NCBI RefSeq assembly: GCF_900105945.1
Contig: NZ_FNSO01000004.1
Coordinates: 7,196,001-7,260,000, forward strand
Length of the DNA stretch: 64,000 bases
Direction: 5' to 3'
From: Amycolatopsis tolypomycina
GTDB taxonomy: Bacteria > Actinomycetota > Actinomycetes > Mycobacteriales > Pseudonocardiaceae
Shown here: positions 61,788-64,000 of the stretch, piece by piece
How positions within the stretch are numbered: position 1 is the first letter of the stretch
How the letters are laid out: every line of letters starts with the position of its first letter
The notes under the pieces: generated by a model
Database searches by the model: none
The model's input: only the letters and a program-made list of their open reading frames with translations
Told to the model about the DNA's origin: nothing
Program-made: the position numbers and the translations under genes

Positions 61788-63008
61788 GTGCCGACAAGCA
61801 CGAGCACCGCGGCGCAGTCCTTGAGCAGGTCGGGGCTGCGCCGGGTGCTCGCGATCCTGTGCGTCACCCAGATCACCAGCTGGGGAATCCTCTACTACGC
61901 CTTCCCCGTGCTCGCCCCGGACATCGCCCGCGCGACCGGCTGGCCGACCACGGCGGTGGTCGCGGCGCTGTCCGGCGCGCAGCTGGTCACCGCCCTCGTC
62001 GGGATCCCGGTCGGGCGGTGGCTGGACCGTCGCGGACCCCGCGCGGTGATGACCACCGGCTCGATCCTGGGCGTGCTGGCGGTGCTCGCGGTGGCGACCG
62101 CGCAGAACCTCGCGTGGTTCGTGATCGCCTGGGCGATGGCCGGCGCGGCGATGAGCGGGGTGCTGTATCCGCCGGCGTTCGCCGCGTTGACCCGCTGGTA
62201 CGGGCCGCGCCGGATCTCGGCCCTGACCGTGCTCACCTTGGCCGGGGGTCTGGCGAGCACGGTGTTCGCGCCGGTGACGGCGTTGCTGGCCGCGCATCTG
62301 GACTGGCGCCACACCTACTTGGTGCTGGCCGTCGTCTTGGCGGCGGTCACGATTCCCGCGCACTGGCGGGGCTTGCGGGGGCCGTGGCCGGACGCCGAGC
62401 CGGCGGTGCACGTCGAGCACGACGACCCGCGGCGGATCGCCCGCAGCGGCGCGTTCCTGGTGCTGGTCGTGGCGTTGAGCATGGCGACGTTCTCGGCGTT
62501 CGCGGTGGTGGTGAACCTGGTGCCGCTGCTGACCGAACGCGGGGTCAGCCCCGGGATCGCCGCCGTCGCGCTCGGTCTCGGCGGTGCCGGGCAGGTGCTG
62601 GGCCGGCTCGGCTACAGCACGCTCTCGCGGACCACCAGCGTCCGGGCCCGCACGGGCATCATCCTGCTGGCCACGTCGATGACGACCGCGTTGATGGCGG
62701 TGCTGTCCTCGACGGCCGCGCTGATCGCCGCGGCGGTCGTGGCCGGGATGGCCCGCGGCGTCTTCACCTTGCTGCAGGCGACGGCGATCACCGACCGCTG
62801 GGGTGCCACGCACTACGGCCGCCTCAACGGCCTGATGGCCGCGCCGATGACGATCACCATGGCGCTCGCCCCGTTCGCGGGCGCCGCGCTCGCCGGGCTG
62901 CTGGGCGGCTACGCCCACGCCTTCCTCGTCCTCGCCGCGGTCAACACCGCGGCTGCCGTGCTGGCGCTGGCCAGCAATCCTCGAATACCTACTGGGAGAA
63001 CGTCATGA
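61788..63008 (+). CDS. MFS exporter of the arsenic locus
   Basis: The 406-residue protein has twelve predicted helices and the MFS motif A-like loop GIPVGRWLDRRGPRAVMTTG between helices 2 and 3. It begins GTG 61788, 4 nt after the flavoenzyme stop, and its TGA overlaps the next ATG (ATGA). It probably exports the product of the adjacent enzymes. Substrate specificity cannot be read from the sequence; no ArsB or ACR3 gene is in view. Confidence 0.8.
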   Translation: MPTSTSTAAQSLSRSGLRRVLAILCVTQITSWGILYYAFPVLAPDIARATGWPTTAVVAALSGAQLVTALVGIPVGRWLDRRGPRAVMTTGSILGVLAVLAVATAQNLAWFVIAWAMAGAAMSGVLYPPAFAALTRWYGPRRISALTVLTLAGGLASTVFAPVTALLAAHLDWRHTYLVLAVVLAAVTIPAHWRGLRGPWPDAEPAVHVEHDDPRRIARSGAFLVLVVALSMATFSAFAVVVNLVPLLTERGVSPGIAAVALGLGGAGQVLGRLGYSTLSRTTSVRARTGIILLATSMTTALMAVLSSTAALIAAAVVAGMARGVFTLLQATAITDRWGATHYGRLNGLMAAPMTITMALAPFAGAALAGLLGGYAHAFLVLAAVNTAAAVLALASNPRIPTGRTS

Positions 63009-64000
63009 CCGACTTCGACGCGATCGTCGTGGGCGGTGGCCAGGCCGGCCTCGCCGCCGCCCACGCCCTCCGCACCCGCGGGCTGTCGCCCGTGCTGCTG
63101 GAAGCCGGGCCCGAGCCGGTCGGATCGTGGCCGCACTACTACGACAGCCTCACCCTCTTCTCCCCTGCCCGCTACAGCAGCCTGCCCCGCCTGCCCTTCC
63201 CCGGCGATCCCGAGCGATACCCACACCGCGACGAGGTCGTGGACTACCTGCGCAGCTACGCCGCCCACCTCGAGGTCGACATCCGCACCCGCCACCGCGT
63301 CACCGCCGTGACCCGCGACGGCGGCGGCTTCACCGCGCACGCCACCGGCGAGACGGCGGTGCGGGCACCGATCCTGATCGCCGCGACCGGCGGATTTGGC
63401 CGCCCGCACCGTCCCGCCCTGCCGGGGCTGGCGGAGTTCACCGGCACGGTGCTGCACAGCAGCGACTACCGCGAACCCGGCCCGTTCGCCGGGCAGCGGG
63501 TCATCGTCGTGGGTGCGGGGAACTCGGCGGTGCAGATCGCCGTCGAGCTCGCCGCGCATGCCCGCGTCAGCCTCGCCACCCGCGCGCCGGTGAAGTTCGC
63601 GCCGCAACGGCCGCTGGGCCGGGACGTGCACTTCTGGTCCGCCGCGCTCGGCTTCGACCACCTGCCGATCGGGCATCTCTTGCGCAGCACACCGGCGTCA
63701 CCGGTCATCGACTCCGGCCGCTACCGCGAAGCACTTGCCGCCGGCAGCCCCGACCGCCGCGTCATGTTCACCTGTCTCGAAGGCGACCAGGTGCAGTGGC
63801 CGGACGGCAGCCGCGAGCACGTCGACGCCGTCATCCTCGCCACCGGCTTCCGGCCCGAGCTGTCCTACCTGGAAGACCTCGGCGCCTTGACGGAGGACGG
63901 CATCCCGCTGCACTCACGTGGACTGTCCACAGTGGTCGCCGGGGTCGGGTATGTGGGGCTGGAATGGCAGCGCAGCCTCGCGTCGGCCACTGTGCGCGGT
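63005..64000 (+). CDS. arsO: ArsO-like flavin monooxygenase, 5' part
   Basis: The frame runs off the window after 332 residues. VVGGGQAGLAAAHALRTRGL (FAD GxGxxG), GSWPHYYDSLTLFSPARYSS, IAATGGFGRPHRPALPGL, VVGAGNSAVQIAVELA (NADPH fold) and ILATGFRPELSYLEDLG fit the ArsO/YUC-type NAD(P)H-dependent flavin monooxygenase family in arsenic operons. It is translationally coupled to the MFS gene. The ~10-30 C-terminal residues are missing. Confidence 0.8.
   Translation, partial: MTDFDAIVVGGGQAGLAAAHALRTRGLSPVLLEAGPEPVGSWPHYYDSLTLFSPARYSSLPRLPFPGDPERYPHRDEVVDYLRSYAAHLEVDIRTRHRVTAVTRDGGGFTAHATGETAVRAPILIAATGGFGRPHRPALPGLAEFTGTVLHSSDYREPGPFAGQRVIVVGAGNSAVQIAVELAAHARVSLATRAPVKFAPQRPLGRDVHFWSAALGFDHLPIGHLLRSTPASPVIDSGRYREALAAGSPDRRVMFTCLEGDQVQWPDGSREHVDAVILATGFRPELSYLEDLGALTEDGIPLHSRGLSTVVAGVGYVGLEWQRSLASATVRG

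Noticed and set aside
60533..61876. A 447-codon minus-strand frame opposite the flavoenzyme
   Set aside because: It is antisense to a gene with FAD/NAD motifs; the translation is Arg/Gly-rich noise.

Overview
The window is high-GC actinobacterial DNA. Gene style points to a Pseudonocardiaceae-like genome: GTG starts, ATGA/GTGA overlaps, XRE/TPR and DUF5753-type regulators, ANTAR proteins, and a ligase-first LigD. Assignment to a genus such as Amycolatopsis is inference. No rRNA, tRNA or CRISPR array was seen.

Region 1 (1-13.4 kb) is conjugative or integrative-element DNA. A plus-strand block carries a GP88-like protein end, a TraD/HerA-like coupling ATPase, a replication-relaxation protein and a transglycosylase/NlpC-P60 wall hydrolase. 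Next come a deletion derivative of a recombinase element (5.04-5.45 kb), an AT-richer gene with a HEPN-like motif (5.7-7.7 kb) and an IS110 remnant. A minus-strand operon (13.3 to 8.4 kb) behind a sigma70-like promoter carries an ArdC-like antirestriction protein, four unassigned proteins and a frameshifted N6-methylase-like gene.

Region 2 (13.8-28.8 kb) is a nearly complete Tad/Flp pilus locus: LysM-BTAD regulator, TadG/TadE-like pseudopilins, Flp pilin, TadC, TadB, TadA, TadZ, an SAF/CpaB-like protein, a secreted protein, a lipoprotein and a prepilin peptidase. A three-gene recombinase module (17.4-20.7 kb) sits between two tadE-type genes. Most neighbours overlap by 4 nt, which implies tight translational coupling. 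Regions 1 and 2 may together form one DNA-transfer system (inference).

Region 3 (29-40.3 kb) is a regulatory and accessory stretch: an HxlR regulator, an MFS-GGDEF fusion, a YdcF-like protein, several XRE/TPR regulators (one broken), a broken SLOG-type gene, a kinase-like APH gene, a GNAT protein and an imuA-like gene under a clear LexA/SOS box.

Region 4 (40.5-57.2 kb) is a ligD gene split in two. Its 5' part ends near 41.22 kb and its 3' part resumes near 55.95 kb, about 14.7 kb away. The intervening block starts with a second recombinase module (41.4-45.35 kb) and then holds signalling genes (STAS/HATPase, a decayed MASE1/PAS/REC/kinase gene, GAF-ANTAR proteins), a TPR protein, small unknowns and a desaturase fragment. 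Pseudogenes are frequent here.

Region 5 (57.5-64 kb) holds a secreted cutinase/beta-propeller fusion closed by a strong terminator. It is followed by an arsenic-type locus: a divergent ArsR-GNAT fusion, two flavoenzymes (the second ArsO-like and cut by the window edge) and an MFS exporter.

The most unusual structure is the recombinase module. Two copies each encode a complete tyrosine recombinase, a small HTH protein and a zinc-ribbon protein with a degenerate recombinase domain, all joined by GTGA or close overlaps. A third, internally deleted copy shares a palindrome with one of them.
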